Below are positions 17,667 through 26,987 of a DNA stretch of 64,000 nt, one piece after another. The stretch lies in the NCBI RefSeq assembly GCF_012396185.1, contig NZ_JAAXOW010000002.1, forward strand, positions 62,001 through 126,000. Reading direction: 5' to 3'. Both the position numbers and the translations under genes were made by a program. The notes under the pieces are model-generated. The model was given only the letters and a program-made list of their open reading frames with translations. It was not told where the DNA came from and did not search any database. Numbering within the stretch: the stretch's first letter is position 1; each line of letters begins with the position of its first letter. This DNA comes from Sanguibacter hominis ATCC BAA-789 (lineage in GTDB: Bacteria > Actinomycetota > Actinomycetes > Actinomycetales > Cellulomonadaceae).

Positions 17667-17690
17667 CACCGCAAGCATTGAGGAACCCCC

Positions 17691-19211
17691 ATGGCCAGCT
17701 TTGTCGACCGCGTCGTCCTTCACGCCTTCGGCGGTGACGGCGGCAACGGCTGTGCGTCGATCCGTCGAGAGAAGTTCAAGCCCCTCGCGGGACCGGACGG
17801 CGCCAACGGTGGCGACGGCGGTTCCGTCCGCCTGGTCGTCGACCCCCAGGTGACGACCCTGCTCGAGTACCACCACTCGCCGCACCGCCGCGCCGACAAG
17901 GGCGCGATGGGCATGGGGGACTACCGCCAGGGCGCCCACGGCCAGGACTTGGTGCTGCGCGTCCCCGACGGGACCGTCGTGAAGGACCTGGACGGCAACA
18001 TCCTCGCGGACCTCGTCGGTGAGGGCGCGGAGTACATCGTCGCGGCCGGCGGCCGCGGCGGCCTCGGCAACATGTCGCTCGCGTCGGCGAAGCGCAAGGC
18101 ACCCGGCTTCGCCCTCCTCGGCGAGCCCGGCGACGAGGCAGACGTCGTCCTCGAGCTCAAGACGATCGCCGACGTCGCGCTCGTCGGATACCCGAGCGCC
18201 GGCAAGTCCTCGCTCATCGCCGCGATCTCAGCAGCACGCCCCAAGATCGCGGACTACCCGTTCACGACGCTCGTGCCGAACCTCGGCGTCGTCCAGGCGG
18301 GCGACTCCCGCTACACGGTCGCCGACGTGCCCGGCCTCATCCCCGGTGCGAGCGAGGGCAAGGGCCTCGGCCTCGAGTTCCTGCGCCACGTCGAGCGGTG
18401 CGCCGTCCTCGTGCACGTCCTCGACTGCGCGACCCTCGAGCCCGGTCGTGACCCGATCTCGGACCTCGACGTCATCGAGGCCGAGCTGGCCGCCTACTCG
18501 GCGGACCTCGACATCGACGGCTCGCGCGTGCCGCTCGCCGAGCGCCCCCGCCTCGTCGTGCTCAACAAGATCGACGTCCCCGAGGCGCGCGAGCTCGCCG
18601 ACTTCGTCACCGCCGAGCTCGAAGGGCGCGGCCTGCGCGTCTTCGAGATCTCCGCGGTGAGCCACGAGGGACTCAAGCAGCTCACGTTCGCACTCGCGGA
18701 GCTCGTCGAGAAGGCGCGCCGAGAGGCGCCAGCTCCTGAGCCCGCCCGCATCGTGCTGCGCCCGAAGGCCGTCGACGACTCCGGCTTCAGCGTGACGCGC
18801 GTCGAGGAGGACGGTCAGGAGTACTTCCGCGTCACGGGCACCAAGCCCGTGCGCTGGGTGCGCCAGACCGACTTCAACAACGACGAGGCCGTCGGCTACC
18901 TCGCAGACCGGCTCGCACGCCTCGGCGTCGAGGAGGCGCTCCTCAAGGCAGGCGCCCGCGCCGGTGCCGAGGTCCTCATCGGCGCAGGCGACAACGCGGT
19001 CGTGTTCGACTGGGAGCCCACCCTCATGACGGGCGCCGAGCTCCTCACGGGCCCCCGAGGCACCGACCTGCGCCTCGAGGACCACTCGCGTCCGAGCCGC
19101 AACGAGAAGCGCGAGCGGTACCACGACCGCATGGACGCAAAGGCGGAGGCCCGCAACGAGCTGTGGACCGAGCGCGAGGCGGGCAAGTGGACGGACGCCG
19201 CTGACGAGTGA
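17691..19211 (+). CDS. obgE: GTPase Obg/CgtA
   Basis: An essential GTPase bound to the 50S subunit and linked to ribosome maturation and stress. The 506-residue protein has the glycine-rich Obg fold (about 1-160; [20 protein letters not shown]), a G domain with P-loop [10 protein letters not shown], switch [17 protein letters not shown] (G3) and NKID (G4), and a C-terminal OCT domain typical of actinobacterial and other Gram-positive Obg, ending in a charged tail. GAGGAA lies upstream of the ATG. It lies just downstream of a strong terminator, so it probably also has its own promoter. Confidence 0.97.
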   Translation: MASFVDRVVLHAFGGDGGNGCASIRREKFKPLAGPDGANGGDGGSVRLVVDPQVTTLLEYHHSPHRRADKGAMGMGDYRQGAHGQDLVLRVPDGTVVKDLDGNILADLVGEGAEYIVAAGGRGGLGNMSLASAKRKAPGFALLGEPGDEADVVLELKTIADVALVGYPSAGKSSLIAAISAARPKIADYPFTTLVPNLGVVQAGDSRYTVADVPGLIPGASEGKGLGLEFLRHVERCAVLVHVLDCATLEPGRDPISDLDVIEAELAAYSADLDIDGSRVPLAERPRLVVLNKIDVPEARELADFVTAELEGRGLRVFEISAVSHEGLKQLTFALAELVEKARREAPAPEPARIVLRPKAVDDSGFSVTRVEEDGQEYFRVTGTKPVRWVRQTDFNNDEAVGYLADRLARLGVEEALLKAGARAGAEVLIGAGDNAVVFDWEPTLMTGAELLTGPRGTDLRLEDHSRPSRNEKRERYHDRMDAKAEARNELWTEREAGKWTDAADE

Positions 19212-19222
19212 CCCTGCCTCGA

Positions 19223-19252
19223 GACGGCGCCGCTGAGCCCAGCGGCGCCGTC
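19223..19252 (+). terminator. hairpin after obgE
   Basis: A 12-bp perfect stem (GACGGCGCCGCT, 19223-19234; AGCGGCGCCGTC, 19241-19252) with loop GAGCCC. No T run follows, as is common for high-GC terminators. Confidence 0.6.
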
Positions 19253-19310
19253 CTCGTTCCCCTGCACGGCGCGGTCGTGGGACGCCGTCCGACCACGCCC
19301 GTGTGTGGTG

Positions 19311-19316
19311 GACAAT
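19311..19316 (+). promoter_or_regulatory. -10 element GACAAT, leaderless start of proB
   Basis: GACAAT is followed by six bases and then GTG at 19323, the same spacing as the other leaderless genes here. Confidence 0.45.
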
Positions 19317-19322
19317 GTGGGC

Positions 19323-20555
19323 GTGGTGAACGACCAAGTGCAGCACGACAGCCCTGACGTGCAGGACGACGACGCCTACGGGCTCAGCTACGTCCGGCAC
19401 GGCACCGACCAGCAGAGCGCCGTGCAGACGCGCGCCCAGATCGCTGACGCGCGCCGCGTCGTCGTGAAGATCGGTTCTTCCTCGCTCACGCGACCGGACG
19501 GCCACCTCTCGCTCGACGCGCTCGGGGCGCTCGTCGGTGTCATCGCGGAGCGGCGGCGTGCCGGTGTCGAGGTCGTCCTCGTGACGTCTGGCGCTGTCGC
19601 GGCTGCGCTGCTCCCGCTCGGCCTGACCACGCGCCCGCGCGACGTCGCGACGCAGCAGGCCGCTGCGTCCGTCGGGCAGGGTCAGCTCATCGCCCGGTAC
19701 ACGGAGGCGTTCGCGTACCACGGCATCCGGGTCGGCCAGATCCTCCTGACCGCCGAGGACACGATCCGCCGGTCGCGCTACCGCAACGCGCAGCGCGCGC
19801 TCGAGCGGCTCCTCGCCCTCGGGGTGGTCCCGATCATCAACGAGAACGACGCGGTCACGACCGACGAGCTGCGGTTCGGGGACAACGACCGCCTCGCGGC
19901 GCTCGTGTCGCACCTCGTGCGCGCCGACGCGATGGTGCTGCTGACCGACGTCGACGGGCTCTACGACGCTCCGCCGTCCCGCACGGGGGCGCGGCGCATC
20001 GCCGAGGTGCGCTCGGCAGCAGACCTCGCAGGTATCGAGGTCACGGGGCGCGGCTCGGCCGTCGGCACCGGCGGCATGCTCACGAAGCTCGACTCGGTGC
20101 GGATGGCGACGAGCTCTGGCATCCCCGTCGTCCTCACGGCCGCACCGCGCGTCCGCGAGGCGCTCGCAGGGGAGGACACGGGCACGTGGTTCTCGCCGTT
20201 CGGCAAGCGCGGCTCTGCGCGTGCGATGTGGCTCGCGCACGCGGCTCGCGCGCACGGTGTGCTGACGCTCGACGACGGCGCGGTGCGGGCGGTCGAGGGC
20301 GGCAAGGCATCGCTGCTCGCTGCGGGCGTCACGGCGGTGGACGGCGAGTTCGCCCCGGGGGACGTCGTCGAGCTGCACGACGGCGACGGGCGCGTGGTCG
20401 CTCGCGGCGTCGTGTCGTTCGGGTCGAGCGAGCTGCCTGCGCTGCTCGGACGGACGACCGCCGAGCTGCGGGAGAAGTTCGGCGAGGGATACGACCGCAC
20501 GGTCGTGCACCGTGACGACCTTGTCGTCGTGCGGCGCCGTCCGAGCAAGGCCTGA
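19323..20555 (+). CDS. proB: glutamate 5-kinase
   Basis: First enzyme of proline synthesis: phosphorylates glutamate to gamma-glutamyl phosphate. The amino-acid kinase domain begins [14 protein letters not shown] and contains [27 protein letters not shown] and the glycine-rich TGGMLTKL; a C-terminal PUA domain follows (about 290-390), as in E. coli ProB. There is an extra N-terminal segment of about 40 residues before the kinase fold. I place the start at the GTG at 19323, six bases after GACAAT; in-frame GTG codons at 19305 and 19326 are alternatives. It precedes proA by 76 bases. Confidence 0.94.
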   Translation: MVNDQVQHDSPDVQDDDAYGLSYVRHGTDQQSAVQTRAQIADARRVVVKIGSSSLTRPDGHLSLDALGALVGVIAERRRAGVEVVLVTSGAVAAALLPLGLTTRPRDVATQQAAASVGQGQLIARYTEAFAYHGIRVGQILLTAEDTIRRSRYRNAQRALERLLALGVVPIINENDAVTTDELRFGDNDRLAALVSHLVRADAMVLLTDVDGLYDAPPSRTGARRIAEVRSAADLAGIEVTGRGSAVGTGGMLTKLDSVRMATSSGIPVVLTAAPRVREALAGEDTGTWFSPFGKRGSARAMWLAHAARAHGVLTLDDGAVRAVEGGKASLLAAGVTAVDGEFAPGDVVELHDGDGRVVARGVVSFGSSELPALLGRTTAELREKFGEGYDRTVVHRDDLVVVRRRPSKA

Positions 20556-20618
20556 CCCGCCCGGATCCCGCCGCGTCCGCGCGGTGGACCCCCTCTGCCG
20601 CGACACACGGGCGCGGAC

Positions 20619-20624
20619 TAGGCT
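20619..20624 (+). promoter_or_regulatory. -10 element TAGGCT, leaderless start of proA
   Basis: TAGGCT lies seven bases before the proA ATG and no ribosome site is present, so proA may be made from its own leaderless transcript as well as from read-through of proB. Confidence 0.55.
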
Positions 20625-20631
20625 CGCCCGC

Positions 20632-21945
20632 ATGAGCGTCGAGTCTCCCACCCTGTCCGCGAAGGCCGCGACGACGTCGGACGACGTCACCGAGCAGGTC
20701 TTCGACGTCGCCCGCCGCGCGAAGGTCGCCTCGCGCGCCCTCGCGAACGCGCCGCGCGGCGTCAAGGACGCGGCGCTGCACGCCCTCGCGGACGCGCTCG
20801 TCGCCCAGGCCGGCGTGATCGTCGAGGCCAACGCGGACGACGTCGCGCGCGGACGTTCCGGCGGCATGACGGACGGTCTGCTCGACCGGCTCACGCTGAC
20901 GCCTGAGCGGGTCGGCGCGATCGCCGACGCGCTGCGCGAGCTCGCGTCGCTGCCCGACCCGGTCGGTGAGGTCGTGCGCGGCTCGACCCTCCCCAACGGC
21001 TTGCGACTGCGCCAGCTGCGCGTGCCGATGGGTGTCGTCGGGATGATCTACGAGGCACGCCCCAACGTCACGGTCGACGCTGCTGGCCTTGCGCTCAAGA
21101 GCGGCAACGCGGTCGTGCTGCGCGGTGGCTCGGCTGCTGCGAGCTCGAACGAGGTGATCGTGCGCGTCCTCGGCGAGGCGCTCGAGACCCAGGGGCTGCC
21201 CGCTGACCTGGTGCAGTCGATCGACCGCTTCGGCCGGCCCGGCGGCGTCGCGCTCATGCGCGCCCGCGGCCTCGTCGACGTGCTCGTGCCGCGCGGCGGC
21301 GCGGACCTGATCCAGACGGTCGTGCGTGAGTCGATCGTGCCCGTGATCGAGACGGGCGTGGGCAACTGCCACCTCTTCGTCGATGCGAGCGCGGACCGCG
21401 ACATGGCCCTGCAGATTCTGCTCAACTCGAAGCTGCAGCGCGTGGGCGTGTGCAACGCCGTCGAGACGCTGCTCGTGCACCGCGACGCCGCGGAGGACTT
21501 CCTGCCGGTCGCGCTCAGCGCGCTCGCCTCGGCGGGTGCCGTCGTGCACGGTGACGACCAGACCGCCGCCCTCGCGCCCAGCGGGGTCGACGTCGTCCCG
21601 GCGACCGACGTCGACTGGGGGACCGAGTACCTGGCCGCGGAGATCGCGGTCAAGGTCGTCGACGACCTCGACGCCGCGATCGAGCACGTCCGCACGTGGA
21701 GCTCGGGGCACACCGAGGCGATCGTCACGAAGGACCTCGCCTCCTCCGAGCGGTTCGTCGCCGAGCTCGACTCGGCGGTCGTCAACGTCAACGCGTCGAC
21801 GCGGTTCACGGACGGTGGACAGTTCGGCCTCGGCGCCGAGATCGGCATCTCGACGCAGAAGCTGCACGCGCGCGGCCCCATGGGCCTCGCCGAGCTGACG
21901 ACCACGAAGTGGATCGTCAACGGCGACGGCCAGGTGCGCGGCTGA
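20632..21945 (+). CDS. proA: gamma-glutamyl phosphate reductase
   Basis: Second enzyme of proline synthesis: NADPH-dependent reduction of gamma-glutamyl phosphate to glutamate semialdehyde. The 437-residue aldehyde-dehydrogenase-fold protein shows [17 protein letters not shown], the nucleotide-binding [13 protein letters not shown], the catalytic Cys C274 in [10 protein letters not shown] and the C-terminal GPMGL...TTTKW. The ATG at 20632 is preferred over an earlier in-frame codon inside proB. Confidence 0.96.
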   Translation: MSVESPTLSAKAATTSDDVTEQVFDVARRAKVASRALANAPRGVKDAALHALADALVAQAGVIVEANADDVARGRSGGMTDGLLDRLTLTPERVGAIADALRELASLPDPVGEVVRGSTLPNGLRLRQLRVPMGVVGMIYEARPNVTVDAAGLALKSGNAVVLRGGSAAASSNEVIVRVLGEALETQGLPADLVQSIDRFGRPGGVALMRARGLVDVLVPRGGADLIQTVVRESIVPVIETGVGNCHLFVDASADRDMALQILLNSKLQRVGVCNAVETLLVHRDAAEDFLPVALSALASAGAVVHGDDQTAALAPSGVDVVPATDVDWGTEYLAAEIAVKVVDDLDAAIEHVRTWSSGHTEAIVTKDLASSERFVAELDSAVVNVNASTRFTDGGQFGLGAEIGISTQKLHARGPMGLAELTTTKWIVNGDGQVRG

Positions 21946-22065
21946 CCCGCTGACGGTGAGCGTGGCGCGTCTTCAAGCGCAGCGCCTCCCGTGAGAGACT
22001 GGTGACTTGCCCGCCGCGGGCCCCTGCCGCTGCGGACGTACCCCCGAACCACCTTGGAGGATCCC

Positions 22066-22215
22066 ATGGTCGCGGCCACCCTGCTGGCTTCCGAGAGCGC
22101 TGTCGTCACTGAGCTCCCGATCGAGCCGAGCGCCTACGGGATCATCGCGTTCGTGGGGCTGATCTCCTTGCTCCTCGTGACCTTCGCCTTCCGGAGCGTC
22201 GGCAAGCGCCACTGA
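22066..22215 (+). CDS. small single-pass membrane protein (49 residues)
   Basis: A short open frame with a strong ribosome site (TTGGAGG) eight bases before its ATG. The protein is MVAATLLASESAVVTELP..., with one hydrophobic helix at about 23-42 (IIAFVGLISLLLVTFAF) and a basic tail RSVGKRH. Small membrane proteins of this size and design occur between proA and nadD in related actinobacteria as far as I recall; no function is known to me. It is co-directional with nadD, 30 bases downstream. The tail suggests an N-out/C-in topology. Confidence 0.75.
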   Translation: MVAATLLASESAVVTELPIEPSAYGIIAFVGLISLLLVTFAFRSVGKRH

Positions 22216-22245
22216 CGTCGCGCGACGGTCCGACCTGGATATCGA

Positions 22246-22878
22246 GTGAGCACCTCGGGGGAGCGCAGCGCGCCCAGGCGCACCCGTCTCGGGGTCATGG
22301 GCGGCACGTTCGACCCGATCCACCACGGTCACCTCGTGGCCGCGAGCGAGGTGGCTGCACGCTTCGACCTCGACGAGGTCGTGTTCGTCCCCACCGGGCG
22401 GCCCTCCTTCAAGCAGGATTCGGTCGTCACGCCGGCGGAGCACCGCTACCTCATGACTGTCGTCGCGACGGCGTCCAACCCGCGGTTCACGGTCAGCCGG
22501 GTCGACATCGACCGTGTCGGTCTGACCTACACGATCGACACCCTGCGGGACCTTCGCCGGGAACGTCCACATTCGGACCTCTTCTTCATCACCGGGGCCG
22601 ACGCGATCGCGCAGATACTGTCGTGGAAGGATGCTCCGGAGCTCTTCGATCTGGCACACTTCGTCGCGGTGACGCGTCCAGGGCACACGATGTCGCTCGA
22701 GGGTCTGGCCCCGGAGTCGGTCACGGCCGTCGAGGTGCCTGCACTGGCGATCTCGTCGACCGAGTGCCGTGAGCGCGCCGCTTCGGGGCTGCCGGTCTGG
22801 TATCTCGTTCCGGACGGCGTCGTGCAGTACATCAGCAAGCATCGTCTCTACCGGGAATCGATCGATGGCCAGTTCTGA
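22246..22878 (+). CDS. nadD: nicotinate-nucleotide adenylyltransferase
   Basis: Makes nicotinic acid adenine dinucleotide from nicotinate mononucleotide and ATP in NAD synthesis. The 210-residue protein has the nucleotidyltransferase motif [12 protein letters not shown] near the N-terminus, the [10 protein letters not shown] loop and the [11 protein letters not shown] motif near the C-terminus. GTG start; the ribosome site is weak. It overlaps the next gene by 14 bases. Confidence 0.95.
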   Translation: MSTSGERSAPRRTRLGVMGGTFDPIHHGHLVAASEVAARFDLDEVVFVPTGRPSFKQDSVVTPAEHRYLMTVVATASNPRFTVSRVDIDRVGLTYTIDTLRDLRRERPHSDLFFITGADAIAQILSWKDAPELFDLAHFVAVTRPGHTMSLEGLAPESVTAVEVPALAISSTECRERAASGLPVWYLVPDGVVQYISKHRLYRESIDGQF

Positions 22879-24352
22879 GAACGACCGCGCTGGGGCGCCT
22901 CTGACGCGCCGGCAGATGCGCGAGCGTGCGGTGAGCCAGGAGACGGCCCAGGACGCAGGCCCGACGAACCCTGGCCAGCAGCAGGCGCCGCTCTCGCGCC
23001 GTGCGATGCGCGAGCACTCCCTCGACCAGGACGCTCGCGAGAGCGTCGCGCAGCGTCCCGCTGCCGCCACGCCGCGTCCGGCGCAGGGCGCGCAGGCCGC
23101 GGCTGCTCCGTCACCTCAGCGCCCGGCTGCACCGGGTGCTCCCGCTCAGCGGCCCGCAGCCGGACACCCTCAGCAGGAGCCCCAGGCCGCCCCGGGTCGT
23201 CAGGCGCGACCGAGCGTCATGCCAGCGGCGGGTGCGCCCGTGCGTCAGCCAGTGCAGCGTCCTGCTGCCGCGGAGGCGCCGGCCCCGCGGGGCGTGCGTG
23301 CGCCCGTCCAGCGGCATCAGGCTCCCGTGGCCGCACCGCAGCCCCAGCAGCAGAGGCCGCTCCCGCAGCGTCCCGTCGAGCCGCCGTCGCGCACCGCGCA
23401 GGCGGCCGCGCGCACCCAGGCCGAGCGTGCTGCCGCACAGGCACGTCCTCAGCAGGCGCCCGTGGTCGCGCCTCCGCCCGTGACCGGTGCGGTGCGGCGT
23501 ATCGACGGGACCGGACGGCTCACGCCTGCGGTCGCCGTCAGCTCGGACGGCGTCCCGGTCGTCGAGCCGGACCCGCGCGCCGCGTCGGGACAGCCCAGCC
23601 GCGTCGGGGTGCGCGATGCCGTCGCGAAGGCGCAGCAGAACACGGCGCCGCGCGTCTACCCGGCCGGGACCACGCCCTACCCCGCGGAGCCCAACCAGCC
23701 GTCCCGTCTCAGCTCGCAGACCGCGCGGCCCGCAGGGCCGCCGACGCCAGCGCAGTACGGGTCTGTCGCGCCCGCCGCTCAGGTTCCCGCCCGGCAGGCA
23801 CCCGTCCAGCAGGCGCCTGCTCAGGCACGCGGCCAGCAGGGGTGGGCTCCGACATCAGCCGGGCAGCCTGCAGCCGGAGCGGGGCAGCAGGTCGCGCCGG
23901 GTGAGCAGTTCGCGCCGGTTCAGCCCACGATTCCCGGTCATCAGCCCGCCCCTGACCAGCCAGCCGTTCCCGCACAGCCGTCGGCCGTCGGGTACTCAGC
24001 CGCAGCGCCACGACCCGCGTCCTTCCAGCCGGCCGCAGGCTCCGCTGACGAGCCAGGCGTGCCCAGCTGGGATGCCGTCCTGGGCGGAGGAGGCTCGCAG
24101 CCCGTCGCCGACGCGTCGCCGTTCTCCCCGGTCGCCGCGCCAGAGCAGCCGGGCGAGGAGATCGACGAGGAGCCTGCGACGAACGACTCGTGGCTCGGCT
24201 ACACGCCTTTCCACTACGTGATCCTCGTCGTCATCGGCCTCGTGCTCGGGTTCGTGTGCTGGCAGCTGCTCTCCGCGACCTCCGACTCGGCCGCGAAGGC
24301 CGCACAGGCCATCGTCGCGGTCGTGCAGGGGGCGTCTCCCGGCTCCGCCTGA
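22865..24352 (+). CDS. Pro/Gln/Ala-rich protein with one C-terminal membrane helix
   Basis: A 495-residue protein of unknown function. Its N-terminus holds two copies of a basic motif, [10 protein letters not shown] and [10 protein letters not shown], then about 350 residues of low-complexity Pro/Gln/Ala/Arg sequence likely to be disordered, then [22 protein letters not shown], one membrane helix, and a short outside tail. So the disordered part is probably cytoplasmic. The ATG at 22865 lies inside the nadD 3' end, which suggests coupled translation. It sits in the conserved nadD-rsfS position. Length and composition make homology detection difficult; no function is proposed. Confidence 0.8.
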   Translation: MASSENDRAGAPLTRRQMRERAVSQETAQDAGPTNPGQQQAPLSRRAMREHSLDQDARESVAQRPAAATPRPAQGAQAAAAPSPQRPAAPGAPAQRPAAGHPQQEPQAAPGRQARPSVMPAAGAPVRQPVQRPAAAEAPAPRGVRAPVQRHQAPVAAPQPQQQRPLPQRPVEPPSRTAQAAARTQAERAAAQARPQQAPVVAPPPVTGAVRRIDGTGRLTPAVAVSSDGVPVVEPDPRAASGQPSRVGVRDAVAKAQQNTAPRVYPAGTTPYPAEPNQPSRLSSQTARPAGPPTPAQYGSVAPAAQVPARQAPVQQAPAQARGQQGWAPTSAGQPAAGAGQQVAPGEQFAPVQPTIPGHQPAPDQPAVPAQPSAVGYSAAAPRPASFQPAAGSADEPGVPSWDAVLGGGGSQPVADASPFSPVAAPEQPGEEIDEEPATNDSWLGYTPFHYVILVVIGLVLGFVCWQLLSATSDSAAKAAQAIVAVVQGASPGSA

Positions 24353-24411
24353 CGTCTGCCGCGCTGCGGCAGGCATACTGGGGGTACACACCCAAGTACC
24401 CGAGGAGAACC

Positions 24412-24828
24412 GTGCCCGCCACCCAGCGCGCCACCGAGCTTGCCATCGTCGCCGCCCGCGCGGCCAGCGACCTGAAGGCCGAGGAGATCATCGCCCTCGA
24501 CGTCAGCGAGCAGCTCGTCCTGACCGACGTCTTCCTGATCGCGTCCGCGAGCAACGAGCGTCAGGTCGTCGCGATCGTCGACGCCGTCGAGGAGGCCATG
24601 CACAAGGCCGGCGCCAAGGCGCTGCGCCGCGAGGGCAAGTCGGAGGCACGGTGGGTGCTCATCGACTTCGGCGACGTCGTCGTGCACGTCCAGCACTCCG
24701 AGGACCGCGTCTACTACGCGCTCGAGCGCCTCTGGAAGGACTGCCCCGTCGTCGAGCTGCCCGCCGACGTGCACGGCACGCCTGCCGACGCTGACCTGGC
24801 CGACGGCGAGGCTGGCGGCCAGGAGTGA
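24412..24828 (+). CDS. rsfS: ribosomal silencing factor RsfS
   Basis: RsfS binds L14 on the 50S subunit and blocks joining of subunits during starvation. The 138-residue protein contains the conserved DVSEQLVLTDVFLIASA, GKSEARWVLIDFGDVVVHV and a Y-ALERLW motif. GTG start with GAGGAG upstream; a possible -10, CATACT, lies at 24374-24379. Its stop overlaps the next start (GTGA). Confidence 0.94.
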   Translation: MPATQRATELAIVAARAASDLKAEEIIALDVSEQLVLTDVFLIASASNERQVVAIVDAVEEAMHKAGAKALRREGKSEARWVLIDFGDVVVHVQHSEDRVYYALERLWKDCPVVELPADVHGTPADADLADGEAGGQE

Positions 24829-25505
24829 CCGCCGGGACGCTCGTGCTCGTGCGCCACGGGCGCACCGAGTACAACGCGGCGCAGCGCCTGCAGGGGCAGG
24901 TCGACATCCCGCTCGACGACGTCGGCCGCTGGCAGGCCGAGGTCGGTGCGCAGGCGCTACTCGCGCGTTTCTCGCCGACGGCGATCGTGTCGTCGGACCT
25001 GCAGCGCGCCGCGGCGACCGCGCAGTACCTGGGCGACGCCGTCGGCCTCGAGGTCGCCTACGACGCCCGCCTGCGCGAGCGCAGCTTTGGGGCGTGGGAA
25101 GGTCTCACAGCCGACGAGATGGTCACGGGCTGGCCCGACGAGTACGCGGGGTGGAAGAGCGGAAGCGAGCCGACCACGATCGGTGCCGAGCGTCGCACGG
25201 ACGTGGGCGAGCGGTTCGCTGCTGCGGTCGCCGAGCACGGGGAGGCGCTCGGGCCGAAGGACGTGCTGGCGGTCGTCTCGCACGGTGCTGCGATCTCGAT
25301 CGCGATCACCGCGCTGCTCGGGATCGACCCTGACGGCTGGAAGGGTATCCAGGGCATGCACAACGCCCACTGGTCCGTGCTGCGCGCCTCCGGAGCCGGT
25401 GCCACACCGGCGTGGCGGCTCACCGCACACAACGTCGGGCCCGACTATCCGGTCGAGCACTGGGTCGCCGGACCCGATTTCGCGATCGAGCGAGGATCGG
25501 TCTAA
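24825..25505 (+). CDS. histidine phosphatase family protein
   Basis: A 226-residue member of the phosphoglycerate-mutase-like superfamily. The phospho-acceptor H11 lies in VLVRHGRTEYN, with the partner motifs RERSFGAWEGL and VVSHGAAI. In actinobacteria the gene after rsfS is usually annotated as a phosphoglycerate mutase or, in mycobacteria, a glucosyl-3-phosphoglycerate phosphatase; which substrate is used here cannot be told. It is coupled to rsfS by a four-base overlap and has the only TAA stop nearby. Confidence 0.88.
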   Translation: MTAGTLVLVRHGRTEYNAAQRLQGQVDIPLDDVGRWQAEVGAQALLARFSPTAIVSSDLQRAAATAQYLGDAVGLEVAYDARLRERSFGAWEGLTADEMVTGWPDEYAGWKSGSEPTTIGAERRTDVGERFAAAVAEHGEALGPKDVLAVVSHGAAISIAITALLGIDPDGWKGIQGMHNAHWSVLRASGAGATPAWRLTAHNVGPDYPVEHWVAGPDFAIERGSV

Positions 25506-25570
25506 GATTACGGAGTCCCGCTGAGGCGGGGCCGGAACTGCGGCGTCCTCCCGAGGAAGCCGCTGGTCCC

Positions 25571-25643
25571 GGGGCTGTGGCGCAGCTGGTAGCGCACCTG
25601 CATGGCATGCAGGGGGTCAGGGGTTCGAGTCCCCTCAGCTCCA
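25571..25643 (+). tRNA. tRNA-Ala (anticodon GGC)
   Basis: A complete 73-base cloverleaf. The acceptor stem GGGGCTG pairs with CAGCTCC and includes G3-U70, the main alanine identity pair. The anticodon stem CCTGC/GCAGG encloses ATGGCAT, giving anticodon GGC; the T arm is AGGGG-TTCGAGT-CCCCT. CCA is not encoded. A possible -10, TAAGAT, lies at 25503-25508, and the stretch between holds two small hairpins that may be precursor leader or the end of the upstream transcript. Confidence 0.98.
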
Positions 25644-25648
25644 CAATT

Positions 25649-25682
25649 CGAGGTCCGACCCCAGCGGGGTCGGGCCTCGTTT
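25649..25682 (+). terminator. tRNA-Ala terminator
   Basis: A 14-bp stem with one G-U pair (25649-25662 with 25666-25679), a three-base loop AGC, then TTT. Placed six bases after the tRNA. Confidence 0.85.
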
Positions 25683-25758
25683 GTCGTTCACACCCGGCGG
25701 CGACGCCGCAGGCGGGGGACAGGGACGTCGGGCCCGGGACGTGCCGGCCCCGACTGGC

Positions 25759-25764
25759 TAGCGT
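25759..25764 (+). promoter_or_regulatory. -10 element TAGCGT, leaderless start
   Basis: TAGCGT is six bases before the ATG at 25771; no ribosome site is present. Confidence 0.55.
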
Positions 25765-25770
25765 CATGCC

Positions 25771-26226
25771 ATGGGAGCAGTGGAACTCGCACCGACAGGC
25801 ACCAGGGCGGCACGCCTGGTCCGGGTCGCTGTCCTGCGCACCCTCCTCGCAGCCGCGATCGTCGCCGGGCTGCTGTCGATGCACGGCCCGAGCGCGCTCG
25901 CGCCTCCCGCGGCCGCAGCACCAGACGGTTCGGTGGCGACCGCGATCACGCACCACGCCCAGCAGAGCCTCGACGCGGCCGTCAGCAGCGGCGCCATCCT
26001 GGGCGATCACGGCGACCCGTGCGGCGGGTGCGGAGCGGCCGGTCATGTGACCGTTGCGATGGCTTGCGCGCTCGGGCTGCTGCTCGCGCTCGTCGTTCTC
26101 GTCGTTCCTCGCGCTCCGACCAGATGGCTGCCTCTGGCCGCACGTGTCGCCCGGCGCACAGGCCCGACGTCGCACGTGCTCCCGCGACCGCCGTCGCTCC
26201 ACGTCCTCTGCGTCAGCCGGACCTGA
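25771..26226 (+). CDS. DUF6153-like small membrane protein
   Basis: A 151-residue protein with an N-terminal hydrophobic helix (about 21-36), an exported loop holding HGDPCGGCGAAGH (His and Cys residues suited to metal binding), and a second helix (ALGLLLALVVLVV), then a basic cytoplasmic tail. This layout recalls the DUF6153 proteins that neighbour copper genes in actinobacteria. The next gene is CueP-like, which supports a role in copper handling; that role is inferred. It appears to start on a leaderless transcript. Confidence 0.6.
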   Translation: MGAVELAPTGTRAARLVRVAVLRTLLAAAIVAGLLSMHGPSALAPPAAAAPDGSVATAITHHAQQSLDAAVSSGAILGDHGDPCGGCGAAGHVTVAMACALGLLLALVVLVVPRAPTRWLPLAARVARRTGPTSHVLPRPPSLHVLCVSRT

Positions 26227-26361
26227 CGCCGCCAGGGGTGCCCGTGCCTCGCCACCCGCGTCCCGCGAGCCGCAAGCTCGACGTACCCCCGTCGCCCCTC
26301 GACACCTCGGCGCTCGGTGCCCACTCCCGAGCCGCCACACCCATCACATCTGGAGCTCACC

Positions 26362-26985
26362 ATGCCTGACCTCGCCACGCCCTACCCCGCCACGCCTCGG
26401 CGGCGGATCCTCGCGACTGCTGCACTCCTCGCCTCCGGTCTCGCCCTCGCGGGCTGCGCCTCGCCCGACCCTTCGCCAGCGCCGTCGTCCACCTCGTCTC
26501 CCGCGACCAGCATCTTGTCCGAGCACGGCCTCGACGGGCTCGACGCCCGCACCGTCGTCGACCGGCTCGACACCATGGCCGTCGCCGACCGTCCCGCTGA
26601 CCTCATGGCGTCGGTGCGACCGGACGTCCTGATCCTCACCGACGACCAGGACCGCGAGACTCGCCTGCCGATGCCCGACGACCAGGTGTACGTCTCGGTC
26701 GCGCCGTACCGCAACGACACCCACGACTGCTACTTCCACAGCCTCACGACGTGCCGCGGCGAGATGGCCAACGAGGACGTCCAGGTCGTGCTCACGAGCG
26801 CGGACGGCACCGTCGTCCTCGACGAGACGCGCACGACCTACGACAACGGGTTCATGGGCTTCTGGGTGCCTCGGGACTTCTCGGGCGAGCTCGTCGTGAG
26901 CCAGGACGGCGTCAGCGGGTCTGCGAAGATCTCCACGACGAGCGTGGAGGACCCGACCTGCGTCACGACCATGCAGCTCACCTGA
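26362..26985 (+). CDS. cueP: CueP-family copper-binding lipoprotein
   Basis: Salmonella CueP is a periplasmic copper-binding protein that delivers copper to SodC. This 207-residue protein has a lipoprotein signal ending LALAGC (lipid Cys 32), a Ser/Pro linker and the CueP core, including THDCYFHSLTTCRGE. The C-x7-C pair C123/C131 and the late C200 match the three family cysteines. The ATG at 26362 has TGGAG upstream. In a Gram-positive it would be anchored outside the membrane. It follows the DUF6153-like gene by 135 bases. Confidence 0.85.
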   Translation: MPDLATPYPATPRRRILATAALLASGLALAGCASPDPSPAPSSTSSPATSILSEHGLDGLDARTVVDRLDTMAVADRPADLMASVRPDVLILTDDQDRETRLPMPDDQVYVSVAPYRNDTHDCYFHSLTTCRGEMANEDVQVVLTSADGTVVLDETRTTYDNGFMGFWVPRDFSGELVVSQDGVSGSAKISTTSVEDPTCVTTMQLT

Positions 26986-26987
26986 TC

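Noticed and set aside
18228-20996. 922-codon minus-strand open frame over obgE, proB and proA
   Set aside because: Arg/Asp/Val-rich composition and position opposite three clear genes mark it as a GC-driven antisense shadow.
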